DNA of 64,000 nucleotides from Gonapodya sp. JEL0774. Taxonomy: Eukaryota > Monoblepharomycota > Monoblepharidomycetes > Monoblepharidales > Gonapodyaceae. A program made the position numbers and the translations under genes. Each line of letters opens with the position of its first letter. The stretch's first letter is position 1. Positions 46,998-62,299 of the stretch are shown here, one piece after another. The notes beneath the pieces are model-generated. The model searched no databases and was not told the origin of the DNA. It saw only the letters and a list, made by a program, of their open reading frames with translations. Where the stretch lies: positions 1 through 64,000 of the forward strand of contig JADIIX010000012.1 of NCBI GenBank assembly GCA_027604505.1. Direction: 5' to 3'.

Positions 46998-49900
46998 ATG
47001 GACACGCGCGCTGCGCTGGGCAGCCAGGGGAACCTGCGCCGCTCATCGGCGTCCCTCAATCCTCTTCCGGATAATGAATCCCGCAAGAAACAACCTGTCA
47101 ACAATGCCACGCTCGACAAGAAGCGGGCATCGCTCGATGCTCGTCACAGATACATGCTTGAAAAGTTCGCTGTAATGGTGGACGAGAAACCTTCAACATT
47201 GGAGAACCATCTGCTTTACTCCAATAAACTGGAGACCCTAAATGAGTTCCTAGCCGAGAATGGACCACGCAAGATTCTGTTCTTTTGGCAGCCTCCCACA
47301 AAGGTGAGAACTGTGACCAACGCTTAACAAATTGTCTGGTGTCACTGAAACGAAAATGTCTTCGGAATTATCGAACCTCGACGCGTTTCCTATCAAACCG
47401 CGTTCACTTTGAAATAAAATCCAAAAGGAGGAAGCCATTCTTGTAAAGGGTCTACAGTACACAAAGAACGTGTTTCATGTCACACACGGGAGCAAAGAGG
47501 GTCTTGTCGGCGCCGGCGCATATTTCTTGCGTTTTTCGAACAAGGCAATCACGGTCGCCAATGTTCACATGGAGATAGCTTGTGGTCCCATCGTTTCGAG
47601 TATTCTACCGTCACTGACGACGTCGGTTAAGAATGTCATTGTCCCGGCATTACGATCGCAGGTTCGTGGGCCACGACCACCACATTTTGCACTCTTCCTA
47701 TCTTAAGACCGTTGATTACAGGAAAGCTGGGGTATTCTTCAACGGAACAAAGACGATTCCGTAAAGTCATTCCTCGAGTCACTGGAACGGTTTGTCAACG
47801 ACCTCGACGTTGCCATGGTCAACCTTCACGACAGTGTTCAACTTCACCCATGCACGGTCGATCTCGAAGCTTACAAAAAGCCTACTGAGTACGCGAATGC
47901 AGCTTACATTCCCGACGTGGTGGTCGCGCTCGAATGTGAGTGAGAAAATGATGTACGTTGCTCTTTTAATCCTTGGCTCACTGCGTTCGTGCGCGAGAAG
48001 CACTGGTGGCGGAATGGTGCAAGCAAATTGAGCAGGTGCTCGCTGAGTCGGAGCAGATGCGAAAGGAGGCGGACGATATTGGTCCTAACGCTGAATTGGC
48101 TCACTGGAAAGCTCGAATGGTCAAATTCAATAGCATTACTGATCAACTCAAGGTTCGTGCGTTCTGTGGTCTTCGAATATAGTATCTGGAACGGGCGACT
48201 GAAGTGTTCATTTTAACCTCTCAGAGCGCTACATGTCGGAAGGTGATCGGCATTCTGAATGCCGTGAAGTCTAAGGCACATTTGAAAACTTGGCGTGATT
48301 TGGACAACCGTGTGACTGATGCCGCGAACGAGTCCAAAGACAATGTCAAATACCTCTATACTTTGGAGCGATTCTGCGAGCCCCTTTATCAAGCGGACCC
48401 TCTTTCGATGATTCCTGCAATTCCTGGACTTATCAATGCCATCAAGATGATCTACAGCATTTCGAGGTACTACAACACATCGGAAAGAATGACTTCGCTG
48501 TTTGTGAAGATCACGAATCAGATGATCACGAGCTGCAAAGAGTACATATACAAGGTCCGTAGTAACTCGTGCCCATGCTCCCAGAATGCAGCGGAGCATA
48601 ACGTTAATCATTTCAAATTAAAGGAGGGCGGTACCAATCTCTGGGACCAGGAACGTGTGATGCTTGTGAAGAGATTGAATGACTGTGTGCGATTGAACGA
48701 AGCATATCAGAAGAGTTTTCACGAAACGAAGGTATAATGTTTATTTTTCGTTTTCTTTTTGCGATTTTTTGCTCACGTTGGAACTTGACTCCAGCGGAAA
48801 CTCCAAGAAACCCCTAACGAGAAGCAATTGTGAGTTTGGCTTCCGAAGTTGCCTGTCAGTCATTCAACTCATTATCATGGCTTTGTCCAGCGATTTCTCT
48901 GAGATGTACATCTTTGGAAAGTTTGACGCTTTCTGCAAGCGGATTCAGAAGGTTATTGACATGTTCAACATCATTGAGAAATTTTCACTTCTGGAAAAGC
49001 TTGGTGTTGAAGGAATGGATAGTATCAACAAGCGATTCTCAACGATTTTGATGACAATGCAGCGGAAGCCATATGACATTTTGGATCACCGAAAGATCGT
49101 GAGTACCATACCTTCTTTAAGATACTGCAAATTACATGACGACGATGTGCCGCCATAGGAATATGATTCCGATTACAACAATTTTAAGCGTCAGATATCG
49201 GATTTGGAAGGAACTCTTCAGCAGTTCATCGATGCCTCTTTCGAAAGGATCTCTTCCACCGAGCAGGCATTGCTGCTTCTGTCCAAGTTCGGTCAGATAA
49301 AGGACATGGCTCTGGACCTTGAATCTAAATACCACACAGTTTTTGTTCACTATACTCGTCGAGACCTCGAAGGAGTGCGCAAACTGTATCAAAAGTTTAA
49401 GGACAGTCCGCCGATACCCCGCAATACTCCTCCTGTGCCCGGAGCCATTTCTTGGGCTCGCCAGCTGTACCGACGGATTGAGATTCCTATGAAGTTTTTC
49501 AAAGACAACACAACAGTTCTCGACTCTGTGGAGGCCAAAAAGCACATTCGTAACTACAATAAACTTGCCCGCGCCCTTATTGAATTTGAGATCCTGTGGT
49601 ACAAATCGTGGTTCTCAGTTGTGGATCTTACCAAAACAGGACTCCAAGCAACCCTCCTTGTGTCAGATCCTGAGGGAAACTTGTTCGTCAACTTTGACCC
49701 GGCGATTGTGCAGCTTATCAAGGAGATTCGTTGCATGTACCGTCTCGGACTCGAAGTTCCCGAGACGGTTAAAGAAGTTGCATTGAAAGAGACAACGTAC
49801 AAGCAACTTCTGACGGGTCTGGAGATGATTCTCGAGACGAAAGAAAGAATTGTGAAAAAGATCCTCCCTGTCTTGAGGAAAGCAATCGCGCCGCATATTG

Positions 49901-52900
49901 AACAAGTTGATAGGGCTTTGCAGCCAGGATTAACAGCATTGACTTGGTGAGCTGCTCAAATTGCCATCCTTCGGATAAAAAACCTAAATTCCCTCAACTC
50001 GTAGGACATCACTGAACCTGGACACATATCTCGCAACTAACAACGCTCAACTACAAAAGCTCGAAGAACTTGTCGATAAACTTTTGGACATTGCTCAGTA
50101 TCGCATTGAGAATGGTCTTCACAAGATCTATGAGCTTTCTCTCTGTGATATCCCAGCAGAATCAGAGCAATGGACTGTCGAGCAATTCCTAGAGCGAACG
50201 GAAAAACGGAGCCTTTCCGTTATTCAAATGATCAACAATCGAAGCAATCATATCGAGGCCGCGACTCGAGACTTGGTGGCAGAGCTCTCCAAGGGGGTTC
50301 CTCAGCCTCTGTCGCCCGATCTAAGAATTGGCCACGAGAATGTGTACTACCACTTTAATTACCAGAATTTCGAGGCTCTCATCCAGTGTATCAAAGGTTC
50401 CTTTGATCTCCTTAAGGTGAGCAAATACCTTGTTGCTGAGAGACTTCTTTTGCTCAACACGGTCCTACATTCAGGGTCGACTCGGAAATTATTCGAGTAA
50501 TCAGTATAGTAAGACAACGACTCAGAAACCGTTTTTCAAAGCAGAACTCGTCCTGTTGATCCCCAACGTCGTATTGCAACCGAAGCTCGAGGACATCCAG
50601 ACTTCGTTAAATAAAGCCGCGACGATGCTCATGGATGTCCCAAAGCGACTTCAGCTAAGCTGGACCACTTACTTGAGTCTTCCCGATGATCCACAAACTG
50701 GTAGGGTTCCTGAGGATATGTCTCAGATCGCCACGAACAAGGACATACTCAAGCTCACCATGATGTTGAGTTCCACCGTAAATTCCATGAAAAAAGAGGT
50801 TGAGACCCATCGAGAGCAGTTCAGCAAGTTCGATTTCTTGTGGAAGGATGACAAGGCTGAAACGATCACCAAGTTCCTGGCTGATAATCCCACTATCAAT
50901 GATTTCGAATCCGAGATCAATAGATACGAAGGAATCGAGCGCGATATCTCAGAAATAGCTTCAACTGTCCAAATTGGATTGCTGATGATTTCCTCGGAGC
51001 CGTTGAAGCTCGCCCTTATCGGGGAGACGCGAGAGTGGAAGCAACAATATGGTTTGAACCTCAACAAGAAGGTGAAAAAAGATATGGAAGAGCTCATAGA
51101 ATATATGGACAGTAAAACAGTTCGACTCAGTCGGAAAATTGCCGATATTGAGGACTTACGGCTGGCGGTGGCAACTCTGAGTGAGATCCGCGAAACTGAA
51201 GTCGATATCGACATGAAAGTGGCACCAATCGAAGAAGCCTACCTCTTGCTCATGAAGCACAATGTCACGGTATCCAAAGAGGAGACAGAAAAGGTTGACT
51301 CGTTGCGTTATAGCTGGAAAAAATTAAAGACTTTGGTTGTCGATGTTCAAGAAAATCTCAACAGAATTCAGCCTGTATTCAAGCAAGAATTGGTTGGTTC
51401 CGTGGAGAAGTTCACTCAAGGTAAGCTTCATTTGAAGGCCTGGATTCTGCAATGTCTTCACTTGCCAACGTTCTCTGTTAGATGTCAAGGACTTTACTGT
51501 CGAGTACACTGACAATGGCCCCATGGTGGCGAACCTTCCACCCAAAACCGCCATCGAGCGACTTAATGTGTTCCAGCGGGCTTTCGATGAGTTAAATCGC
51601 AAGTGGGAGATGTATTCCGCCGGTGAAGAATTGTTTTCGTGAGTATAGCGTTCCGGAAGTGCGACGTATTCTGCTTACCTTCTATTTCATTCAGATTGCC
51701 CGTTACTCCATTCCCTGCTCTTGTGCGGATTAAAAAGGAGCTGAAGCTACTTCAAAACCTTTACAGTCTATACAACGACGTTCTCGAGAAGAAGAACGGT
51801 TACAATGAAACACTGTGGGCCGACATAAAGATCGACCAGATGAATAACGATATGGCTGACTTCCAAAACAAAATCAAAAAGCTACCGAAAGGTGTCAAGG
51901 AATGGGATGCTTTCCTGGAGCTTAAGAAAACTGTGGATAACATGACTGATATGGTTCCTCTTCTGGAGCTTATGACCAACAAAGCCATGCAAAAGCGGCA
52001 CTGGGATCGACTACAAGATCTTACCAAAACGACTTTCAACCTTGATCCAGATAATTTCTACCTTCGCCACGTTATGGAGGCACCATTGGTTCAGCACCGG
52101 GAAGATGTAGAAGATATTTGCGTCTCTGCTGTCAAAGAAGCAGATATTGAGATAAAGCTGCGGGGCGTTGTGAGCTCGTGGGAAGATAAGATATTTTTGC
52201 TTGGCGCTTTTAAGAACAGAGGTAATCTTATTCTCAAACCTGCGACAACCAGTGAGATTATTGCGCTTTGCGAAGACAGCTTGATGACGCTCGGTTCTCT
52301 GATGACCAATCGGTACAACGCTCCATTCAAACCGGAAATTCAAACATGGGTGCATAATCTCAGCACCGCATCTGAGGTTATTGAACAGTGGCTGGGCGTG
52401 CAAAATCTTTGGATCTATCTAGAAGCAGTATTTGTTGGAGGTGACATTGCCAAACAGATGCCCAAGGAGGCGAAGAGATTCAGCAACATTGACAAATCGT
52501 GGTGCAAGATTATGGGCAGTGCGAACGAGCACCCAAACGTTATTCAATGTTGCGTTACGGACGAAACGATACCAAATCTACTGCCTCACTTGACAGAACA
52601 ACTTGAACTCTGTCAGAAATCTTTGAGTGGCTACCTGGAATCCAAGCGAGCGGTTTTCCCGCGATTCTTCTTCGTGTCCGATCCTTCGCTGCTCGAAATC
52701 CTTGGGCAAGCCTCCGATTCGCACACCATTCAAGCTCATCTGCGTAATGTTTTCGACAACGTGAACGCTGTGCAATTTCACGAGAAAGAGTACGACAAGA
52801 TCATTGGCTTGGAGTCTGCGGAAGGAGAAAGAGTAGGCTCTTCCCGGTCCCAGGTATTCTTAATCGGTTGCCGATTTGATTATGTCGCTCCATTTCAGGT

Positions 52901-55900
52901 CATGCTCTCTCGGCCCATGCAAGCTGCAGGCAACGTAGAAATGTGGCTTGGGACACTTCTCACCTCGATGCAAATGTCGGTCAACGATATTATTCGAGAA
53001 TCGGTCAGTCGAATGCACGAAATGGCATTAATCAAGTTCCTAGACGAGTACCCCGCCCAAATTGGTCTCCTCGGACTTCAAATCCTCTGGACTCAGATGA
53101 CTGAGGAGGGACTGTGGGTTTTTCAACCTTTCTTCGCTGTCAAGGGTTATCTAACAGTGATGCACCCATTGAAAGCAATGCCTCTAAGACTGACAAAAAG
53201 AAGATGACTTCCACTCTTCAGCGAGTCACGGACATATTGAATAGTCTCATCGAGGTAACAACGAAAGATTTGAGCAAAATGGATCGCACCAAGTACGAGA
53301 CATTCATCACCATTCAAGTTCATCACCGAGATGTTTCGGACAAGCTTGTAAAGACCCATATCAAAGCGGTCGATGATTTTGAGTGGCTGAAGCAAGCGAG
53401 ATTCTACTGGCATGAGACAAAGGACTGTTGCATTGCGTCCATTACCAACTTCGACTTCAAGTATCAGTGCGAGTACCTCGGTTGTACGGATCGACTCGTG
53501 ATCACCCCGCTCACAGATCGCTGTTACATCACACTTGGTCAAGCGATGGGAATGTCTCTAGGAGGATCTCCTGCAGGCCCTGCCGGAACCGGCAAAACAG
53601 AAACCACCAAGGACATGGGGAAAGCTCTTGGGAAGTGGGTCGTCGTTTTCAATTGCTCAGATCAAATGGATTACCGAGGGCTGGGACGGATCTACAAGGG
53701 TCTTGCCCAGAGTGGATGTTGGGGGTGTTTTGATGAATTCAATCGGATCGAGTTACCGGTCCTCTCCGTTGCTGCACAGCAAATTGGCTGCATTCTTGCT
53801 GCGAGGAAGGAAAGGAAAAAGACATTTGTCTTTACTGACGGGGAAACCGTTGAACTGAACCCGGAGGTTGGAATGTTCATCACTATGAACCCAGGCTATG
53901 CGGGTCGCGTCGAGCTGCCGGAAAACTTAAAAGTGCACTTCCGTTACGTAGCCATGATGGTTCCTGATCGGCAGATCATCATCCGGGTGAAACTAGCTGG
54001 TGCCGGTTTTATCAACAACATCGTCCTAGCGAAGAAGTTCTTCGTGCTCTACCGCTTGTGTGAAGAACAATTGTCGAAACAAGTTCACTACGACTTTGGT
54101 TTGAGAAACATTCTGTCCGTGCTCCGTACGAGTGGATCTGTGAAACGTGGCAACCCAGAGGACTCAGAGAACATCATTATGATGCGTGTTTTACGTGATA
54201 TGAACGTTTCCAAATTGGTAGATGAGGACGAAGCGCTCTTCATGAGTTTGGTGAATGATTTGTTCCCCGGTTTGACAGCCAAAAAGGGTTCCTATCCGCA
54301 GATGGAATCAGCAATAGACCAACAACTTCAAGAGGCTGGACTCATCAGTTATCCTCAATGGACCCTGAAACTTATACAGCTCTACGAAACCTGTAAAGTT
54401 AGACACGGAATCATGGTTCTTGGACCTCCTGGTGTGGGAAAGGTATGTTGAAGCCACAAATTTAACTATGATTATGTTCACCAGACGATTATATTTGCCC
54501 GAAGACTCGCTGCATTCATACTTTGCTTAAAGCTCTCACCGCCTGTGGAGATGGTCATAAGGAGATCCGTATGAATCCTAAGGCAATTACTGACTACCAG
54601 ATGTTCGGGCGTCTGGATGTCGCAACCAATGATTGGACCGATGGTATTTTCTCCGCCATATGGCGAAAAACTTTAAAAAAGAAGGGAGAATTTATCTGGA
54701 TGACATTGGATGGACCAGTCGATACTGTTTGGATTGAGTCACTCAATTCAGTCCTCGACGACAACAAATGTTTGACATTAGCTAATGGTGATCGTATCAG
54801 CATGTCACCTACTTGCAAACTTATGTTTGAGGTACATAGTTTGCGAAATGCGAGTCCGGCGACTGTTTCTCGTTGCGGCATGATTTATGTCGGAGTCACC
54901 GCTCTACCGTGGGAAGTCATTCTCCAGGGTTGGTTTAAAACCCGACCTCCCACGGAAGTTGCTATTCTAGAGCCGCTGTTTACTAGCATTTTTGGACCGG
55001 CATCTCAATTTGTCAACATTGAGCTCCACGCAAAGATGGACGTACCAGAGAGTACCTATGTTCAAACGGCGACAATGTTCTTAGCGGGCCTTATCCCTAA
55101 GTCTGACGCCCCTGCGAAATCTTCCATCGCGAGTGAACACTTGGAACGTCTTTTTGTGTTTGCCGTCTTCTGGACCCTTGGCTCGTTGCTAGAACTGGAT
55201 GAAAGGAAGAAGCTGCAATCGTTCCTAATGGAGAAGGCACCACAATTGAAGTTTCCGCCCATCGATTCGAACTCACCTGATACAATTTTTGAGTATTTTG
55301 TTGATGATGGTGGTAATTGGACTCACTGGCGGGATCGAGTCCCACGGTGGGAGTATCCTAACGATCGAGACCCAGAGTTTTCGAGTATTATCATCCCAAT
55401 GGTCGACAACGTACGTATGGAGTTTCTCATGGATCTTGTTGCAAAGCAGGGCAAAGCAGTGCTACTGATCGGGGAGCCAGGAACAGCTAAAACAGTTACG
55501 GCTCTCAAGTTTCTCAGCAAGCTGAATCCTGAGTCCCAACTCTTCAAAAAGCTCAATTTTTCTTCAGGTGAGATTCGATTCTACCTGTCCGGTCTTAATC
55601 TCGATCTCAGTTTGGTTTGCCCTGTGACTTCAACTACCAAGCCACCACCCCAATGATTTTCCAACGGACGGTTGAAAGTTACCTCGACAAGAGAATGGGC
55701 TCAACGTACGGTCCTCCTGCCGGGAAAAAAATGACGCTGTTTGTGGATGACATAAATATGCCAGAAATCAACGACTGGGGTGACGTGAGTATTCAACAGC
55801 CCGGTTTTTAATATTTATCCGATCTTTCTTATCCATATTGTCTGACATTACTAGCAAGTCACTGCAGAGCTCACACGTCAGCTTATGGAGTTCCAAGGTT

Positions 55901-58900
55901 TCTATTCACTAGATAGACCAGGTAAGAAAACTGGCTGTTGGCTTTGTGAGCGTACTCAAACATAGTCCTTTGTGTCACAACTCAAAGGCGACTGGATGGG
56001 TATTGTGGACTTGCAGTTCCTCGGGGCCATGATGCACCCAGGCGGTGGGCGCAACGACATCCCCGATCGTCTCAAGCGCCAATTCACAGTTCTAAACCTA
56101 ACAATTCCATCAGACGTGTCCGTTGATAGCATTTTTGGAACGATCATGGAAGGTCATTTTTGTGCCAACCGAGGCTTTGCGGAAGATGTCATCAACCTAT
56201 CCTCGAAATTGAGTCCATTGACAAGGCGTCTTTGGCAGGCCACCAAAATAAAAATGCTTCCCACTCCTGCCAAGTTCCATTACATTTTTAATCTCCGTGA
56301 CCTGAGCAGGATTGTGGAAGGGATGCTCAATACAAAACCGGAAACCGTTCCAAACGCTCAGATATTGGTCAACCTTTGGGAGCATGAGTGTTCACGGGTC
56401 ATTCCAGACAGATTCACCAACGCAGAAGATACCGACTGGTTCTCGAAACAAATGTATGCAATGGCCACCAAAGAAATGGGAGAAGATGTGGGGTCACTAG
56501 TGTCCAATAAGTCCTTCTGGGCAGATTTCCTTCGCGACCCTCCCGAGGTTGAAGATCCAGAGCAAGAGGTCGATTTGGAAGCTATCAAAGTTTATGAGAA
56601 GATTCCTTCCTGGGATGTGCTCCGAGAGAAGCTGACGGAGTACATGAAACAATACAACGAGACAGTGCGGGGCTCAAAAATGGATCTTGTGTTGTTTGAA
56701 GATGCTATGAAACATATCTGTAGAATATCTCGAATTCTACGGACTCCCAGAGGGAATGCACTCTTGGTGGGCGTCGGTGGTTCCGGGAAGCAGTCTTTGA
56801 CCAAACTCGCTGCATTCATTGCGAAAAGTCAGGTTTTCCAAATTGCGATTTCCAAGAATTATAATCTGACCAACCTGATGGATGATCTCAAGTTCATGTA
56901 CAAGATTGCTGGTGCGCAAGGAAAGTCAATGACGTTCATTTTTACTGATAATGAAGTCAAGGAAGAGAACTTCCTCGGATACTTGAACAATGTTTTGACT
57001 TCCGGAGAAGTCACCAATTTGTTCCCCAAAGACGAAATCATTGGAATAGCAACGGACCTGCGACTTCCCATGAAGAAGGCACGACCTCAAGTGCTCGACA
57101 CTCTGGAAAATCTGTGGCAGTTTTTCATAGATCGTGTGAAGTCAAACCTACACGTTGTGCTGTGCTTCTCCCCGGTGGGAGACAAGTTTAGAAACAGAGC
57201 GCTCAAGTTTCCTGGGTTAATCAGTGGCTGCACGATGGATTGGTTCAACAAATGGCCAAATGAGGCCTTACGCGCAGTCGCCGAAAAGTTTCTGGCAGAT
57301 GTAGAGCTTGCAAATACTGATCAAGTTCGAAAGGACCTTGTAAACCATCTTGCATTTACCCATGATGTTGTTTCGGACTCTTGTGGACAATATTTCCAGC
57401 AGTACCGACGCAAAACTCATGTGACGCCAAAATCTTATCTTTCATTTTTATCTTCATACAAACTTCTTTACAGGCAAAAAAGGAAAGAAGTTGGCGAATT
57501 AGCCGATAGAATGAATATGGGACTGGAGAAACTCTTGGAAGCAGCTAAAGCAGTTGCTGTGCTTCAGGAAGAGCTTGTCGTGAAAGAGAAAGACCTTGCT
57601 GTTGCATCAAAGCAGGCGGATGCCGTCCTTACCGAGGTAACGGCGAGTACTGCTTCAGCCGAAAAGGTTAAGGACGAAGTCCTGAAAGTCAAGAACAAAG
57701 CAGAGGGAATCGCTGTCGCGATCAAGGCAGACAAGACGGTTGCCGAAACTCAGCTAGAGGCTGCACGACCGGCCATTGAGGAGGCAACAGCGGCTTTGAA
57801 CTCGATCCAGCCCGCTCACATAGCCACAGTAAGAAAACTTGCAAAGCCGCCACATTTGATTATGCGCATTATGGATTGTGTCATATTGTTGCAAAAGAGG
57901 AAGATTGATAGCGTCACTCAAGATCCTGTGAGTGTTGAAACTTGATTTGTGTGCTCTTGGAACAAATGTCTGAGAAGCTTGCTGTAGGAACGGCCTTGTG
58001 CCAAGCCTTCGTGGTCAGAAGCTCTCAAATTGATGAGCCAGTCCGATTTCCTCTCATCGCTGCTCAACTTCCCGAAAGATGAAATGAACGAAGAAACGGT
58101 CGAACTTCTTGAACCATATTTGGAGATGCCCGATTTTAACTTGGAAGGTGCAAAAAAAGTCTCAGCTGATGTGGCGGGTCTCGCCTCTTGGGTGAAGGCC
58201 ATGTACACCTTCTACTTCATCAACAAGAAAGTTATTCCTTTGAAAGCAAACCTCGTTGTTGCTGAGTATAAACTTGGTCTGGCTATGGCAGATCTCGCGA
58301 AGGCTCAAGCTACGTTAGACGAGAAGCAAGCTGAGCTTGACGTTTTTAAAGCGAAGTATGATGCTGCCATTTCCCAAAAGCAAACATTACAAGCTGATGC
58401 CGACAGTTGCAAACGTAAAATGGCCGCGGCAACGGCACTTATTGGGGGTCTGTCAGGAGAAAAAATTCGGTGGACAGCTCAAAGCAAGGAGTTTGCCGAA
58501 AGGATTAGTCGTTTGGTTGGGGACGTGATGCTTGCCGTCGGATTCCTCTCTTATTGTGGACCTTTTAACCAAGTATTCCGATCACAACTTATTAGCGATT
58601 GGAAGAAAGAACTCGTCCGACAGAAGATTCCTTCCACTGACGAGCTCGATATTATTGGCTTGCTTGTCGACAACACGACCGTAGGGGAATGGAACATTCA
58701 AGGTTTACCTACCGATGAATTGTCAACTCAAAATGGTATCATTGTCACAACCGGCACACGATTCCCTTTGTTGATTGATCCTCAAAACCAAGCCAAGTCG
58801 TGGATAAAAACACGTGAGGAGAAGAACAAACTTCAAATCACCAGCTTGAATCATAAGTATTTCCGAACACATGTTGAGGATTGCGTCTCCCAAGGCCGTC

Positions 58901-61900
58901 CACTGCTCATTGAAGACGTCGAAGAAGCACTCGATCCAACACTGGATAATATTTTGGAGAAGAATTTGATTAGGTCTGGGAGGGCTTTCAAGGTCGTGTT
59001 TGGGGACAAGGAAGTCGACTATCATCCAGACTTCCAGTTGTTCATGACAACGAAATTACCAAATCCAAGTTATACTCCTGAAATTTACGCCAAAAGCTCT
59101 ATCATTGACTTTACTGTGACTTTGAAAGGTCTGGAGGAGCAACTTCTGGGGCGTGTAATTTCTCGCGAGAAACAAGAGCTTGAAACGGAGAGATCCAAAC
59201 TACTCGAGGAAGTGAACAGCAACAAAAAGAAGATGAAGCAGCTGGAGGACAATCTTCTTGAACGCCTCACGTCCACAAAAGGATCACTTGTCGACGATGA
59301 GTCTCTGATTGAGGTGCTTGCAACTACAAAAACAACTGCTGAGGAGGTAAATGAAAAGCTTATTACAGCTGCAGAGACCCAAAAGAAGATCAGCATTGCC
59401 AGAGAAGAGTACAGGCCTGTGGCGACTCGAGGAAGTATTATCTATTTCTTGATATCCGAAATGTCAATGGTGAACGTGATGTATCAAGTCAGCTTAAAAC
59501 AGTTCCTTGGTCTTTTTGACGAAAGCATGGAGAAGAGCCAGCCTTCCCCTATTCCAAGCAAGCGGATTCAAAACATCATAGAATACTGTACCTTCCGATG
59601 CTTTTCATATGTTGTTCGTGGGTTGTACGAAATCCACAAGCTGATGTTTGTGCTACTGCTCGCAATGAAGATCGATATCCAAACTGGCAAGATTAGTCAC
59701 GAAGAATTCAGAACATTCATTCGTGGCGGCGGTGCGCTTGACATAAACGCCGTCGCGAAGAAGCCATTTAATTGGATACCGGATGTAACGTGGCTCAATC
59801 TGGTGGCACTAAGCAAGATGCCTGGGTTCAATGACCTATTGAACCAAATAAGTAAAAACGAAAAACTGTGGAAGGGGTGGTACGAAAAGGATTCACCAGA
59901 GAATGAAATACTTCCGGGAGGGTATTCGAATTCCCTTGACGCGTTCCGTCGTTTGCTTCTCTTGAGGTCTTGGTGTATCGACCGGTCGGCTATGATGGCA
60001 AAGCAGTACATTGCAAGCTCCATGGGTGTCAGATTTGCCGAATCACAAGTTTTGGATCTGGATGCCCTTCTGACAGAAAGCGATAATCGCACGCCAATGA
60101 TTTGTTTGCTGTCAACTGGTGCTGACCCATCCGCAGATATCGAGAATCTGTCAAAAAAGTACAAGATTGAGATCAAAGCCATTTCCATGGGACAAGGACA
60201 AGAGATCCACGCCAGAAAGCTTCTCAGCACCTACATGGCAAATGGTGGCTGGGCTCTTCTTCAAAACTGCCATCTTGGCATTCCATTCATGGACGAACTA
60301 CTCGGTTTGATAACTGAAAGTGAAACCATAAATGATAAATTCCGCCTGTGGATCACAACGGACGTGACAACAAAGTTCCCTATCAACTTACTTCAATCAT
60401 CAATCAAGTTCACCAACGAACCCCCTCAGGGTCTCAAGGCTGGTCTTAAGCGGACGTACAACTGGCTCACTCAAGATATGCTCGACATGAGTGCACGTCC
60501 ACAATACAAACCCATACTTTATGGCTTAGCCTTCTTCCACTCGGTTGTCCAAGAAAGACGAAAGTTTGGCCCGATAGGTAGGTCCTCATGCCGTACTCAG
60601 CGAGCACAGGTAATTAAACAGATCTTTATCTATATCAGGTTGGAATATTCCATACGAATTCAATCAAGCTGATCTCGCCGCCAGCGTGCAATTCGTGCAA
60701 AATCATGTTGACGAACTAGCGCCAAAAGCACCGATCAATTGGGCGACAACACGTTACATGTTCTCTGAAGTTCACTACGGTGGCCGTGTCACAGATGATT
60801 TTGATCGCAGGTTGATCAACACGGTGAGACACCTAGGTTACATGTTTCGACGAAGCATCAACCTTAAATAGTCACTCTTTTTTCTTCATAAAGTACTCGA
60901 AAGTATGGTTTGGCGAGGACATGTTTAAAGATACTTTCTGCTTCTATAAAGGATACATCATACCTAACTTGAAAACAGTCGAAGAGTTCCGCGCTTCCAT
61001 CGAAACTTTGCCGCTTGTGGACACGCCAGATGTATTCGGTCTTCATCCTAATGCAGACATTTCCGGTCAGACAAAGTCGTCACAAAACATGCTCGATACT
61101 ATCATGAGCATCCAACCGAAAGACAGCGGGGGTGGGACGGGCGAGACTCGTGAAGACGCTGTCAAGCGGCTAGCCAACGACTTGCTGAGTAAATTGCCTG
61201 CGAACTTCGACCCACATTTCACAAAGCAAGCCATTACAAAACAAGGGGGAATTGTGAGTGAACATGAGTGGCAATCGCCTGTTTGTTGTCTGACATTGAA
61301 CTTACATGACCTCCTGCCAGAAACCTCTCAATATCTTCCTGGGTCAGGAAATTGACCGTATGCAGGCTGTCATATCTCTTGTCCGTGGAACCCTCAAGGA
61401 CTTGAAGCTGGCCATCGATGGTACTATCATTTTTAGCCCTCGACTACAGCAGGCTTTGGATTCGTTGTACGATGCCAGAGTTCCGGATAATTGGACTAAA
61501 ATCTCGTGGGTATCCCCAACACTTGGTCTTTGGTTTGGAGAGCTTGTCCAAAGAGGGGCTCAGTTCAAGGCATGGCTTGAGGAAGGCAGACCTTTGGTGT
61601 TCTGGCTGAGGTTGGTATTTTGGCGCGCACCTGTGTGGGGACAATCATGTTCTCAAACGTGCACACTCTTTCCATAGTGGATTTTTCAATCCGCAAGGTT
61701 TTCTTACTGCTGTGCGACAGGAAATTACACGAGCCCATCAGGGCTGGGCGTTGGACAACGTCAAGGTAAGATAATGGAGAATGTCTTTGGCGATCCTGAC
61801 TGATCTATGACCCTTTTACACTGTTAGCTTGCCCCTGAGGTTATGAAACAAATGAAAGAAGATATTACAGCTCCACCTGCGGAGGGTGTCTACATTCATG

Positions 61901-62299
61901 GACTTTTCATCGAGGGTGCGGGGTGGGACAGGAAGAACATCCGTCTGACTGAGTCCCAGCCCAAAGTGATTTTTACGGCCATGCCCGTAGTTTATGTAAA
62001 CGCTACAAACTCAACGGACGACGGGGACCCAAGGTTGTACAGGTGTCCAGTGTACAAAAGGTGGGCATATAAGATCGTTGCAACTAATTATCCACTCTAA
62101 CGAGGTTTTCCTTTTCGTAGACCTAAACGGACGGACTTGAACTACATTTTTGATGTTGAACTGAAACCTCAGCCGAATCAATCTCCGGACTACTGGGTGC
62201 GTTTACACATCATGTCCTTGCTACACTAATTTTTACCCACCAATCAATTCTATCGTACAGATTCTGCGCGGGGTTGGATTGCTGGCAAGCACGAGCTAA
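46998..62299 (+). CDS. DNAH5: Axonemal outer-arm dynein heavy chain (gamma / DNAH5-DNAH8 type)
   Basis: Microtubule motor of the flagellar outer arm. About 25 short introns; roughly 4,500 residues inferred. The N-terminal tail (DHC_N1) covers about 47.5-50.5 kb and the linker about 50.5-53.3 kb. AAA1 has Walker [11 protein letters not shown] (near 53.58 kb) and Walker [15 protein letters not shown]2 has GPPGVGK|T, split by an intron at 54443-54504. AAA3 has GEPGTAKT (55471-55494). AAA4 has GVGGSGKQS (56770 on). The antiparallel coiled-coil stalk spans about 57.4-58.5 kb, with the microtubule-binding tip ([15 protein letters not shown]) between its helices. AAA5, AAA6 and the C-terminal cap end in [29 protein letters not shown] and [14 protein letters not shown] favour the gamma (DNAH5/8) class over alpha/beta or inner-arm types. 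Its presence implies motile flagella. Confidence 0.9.
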
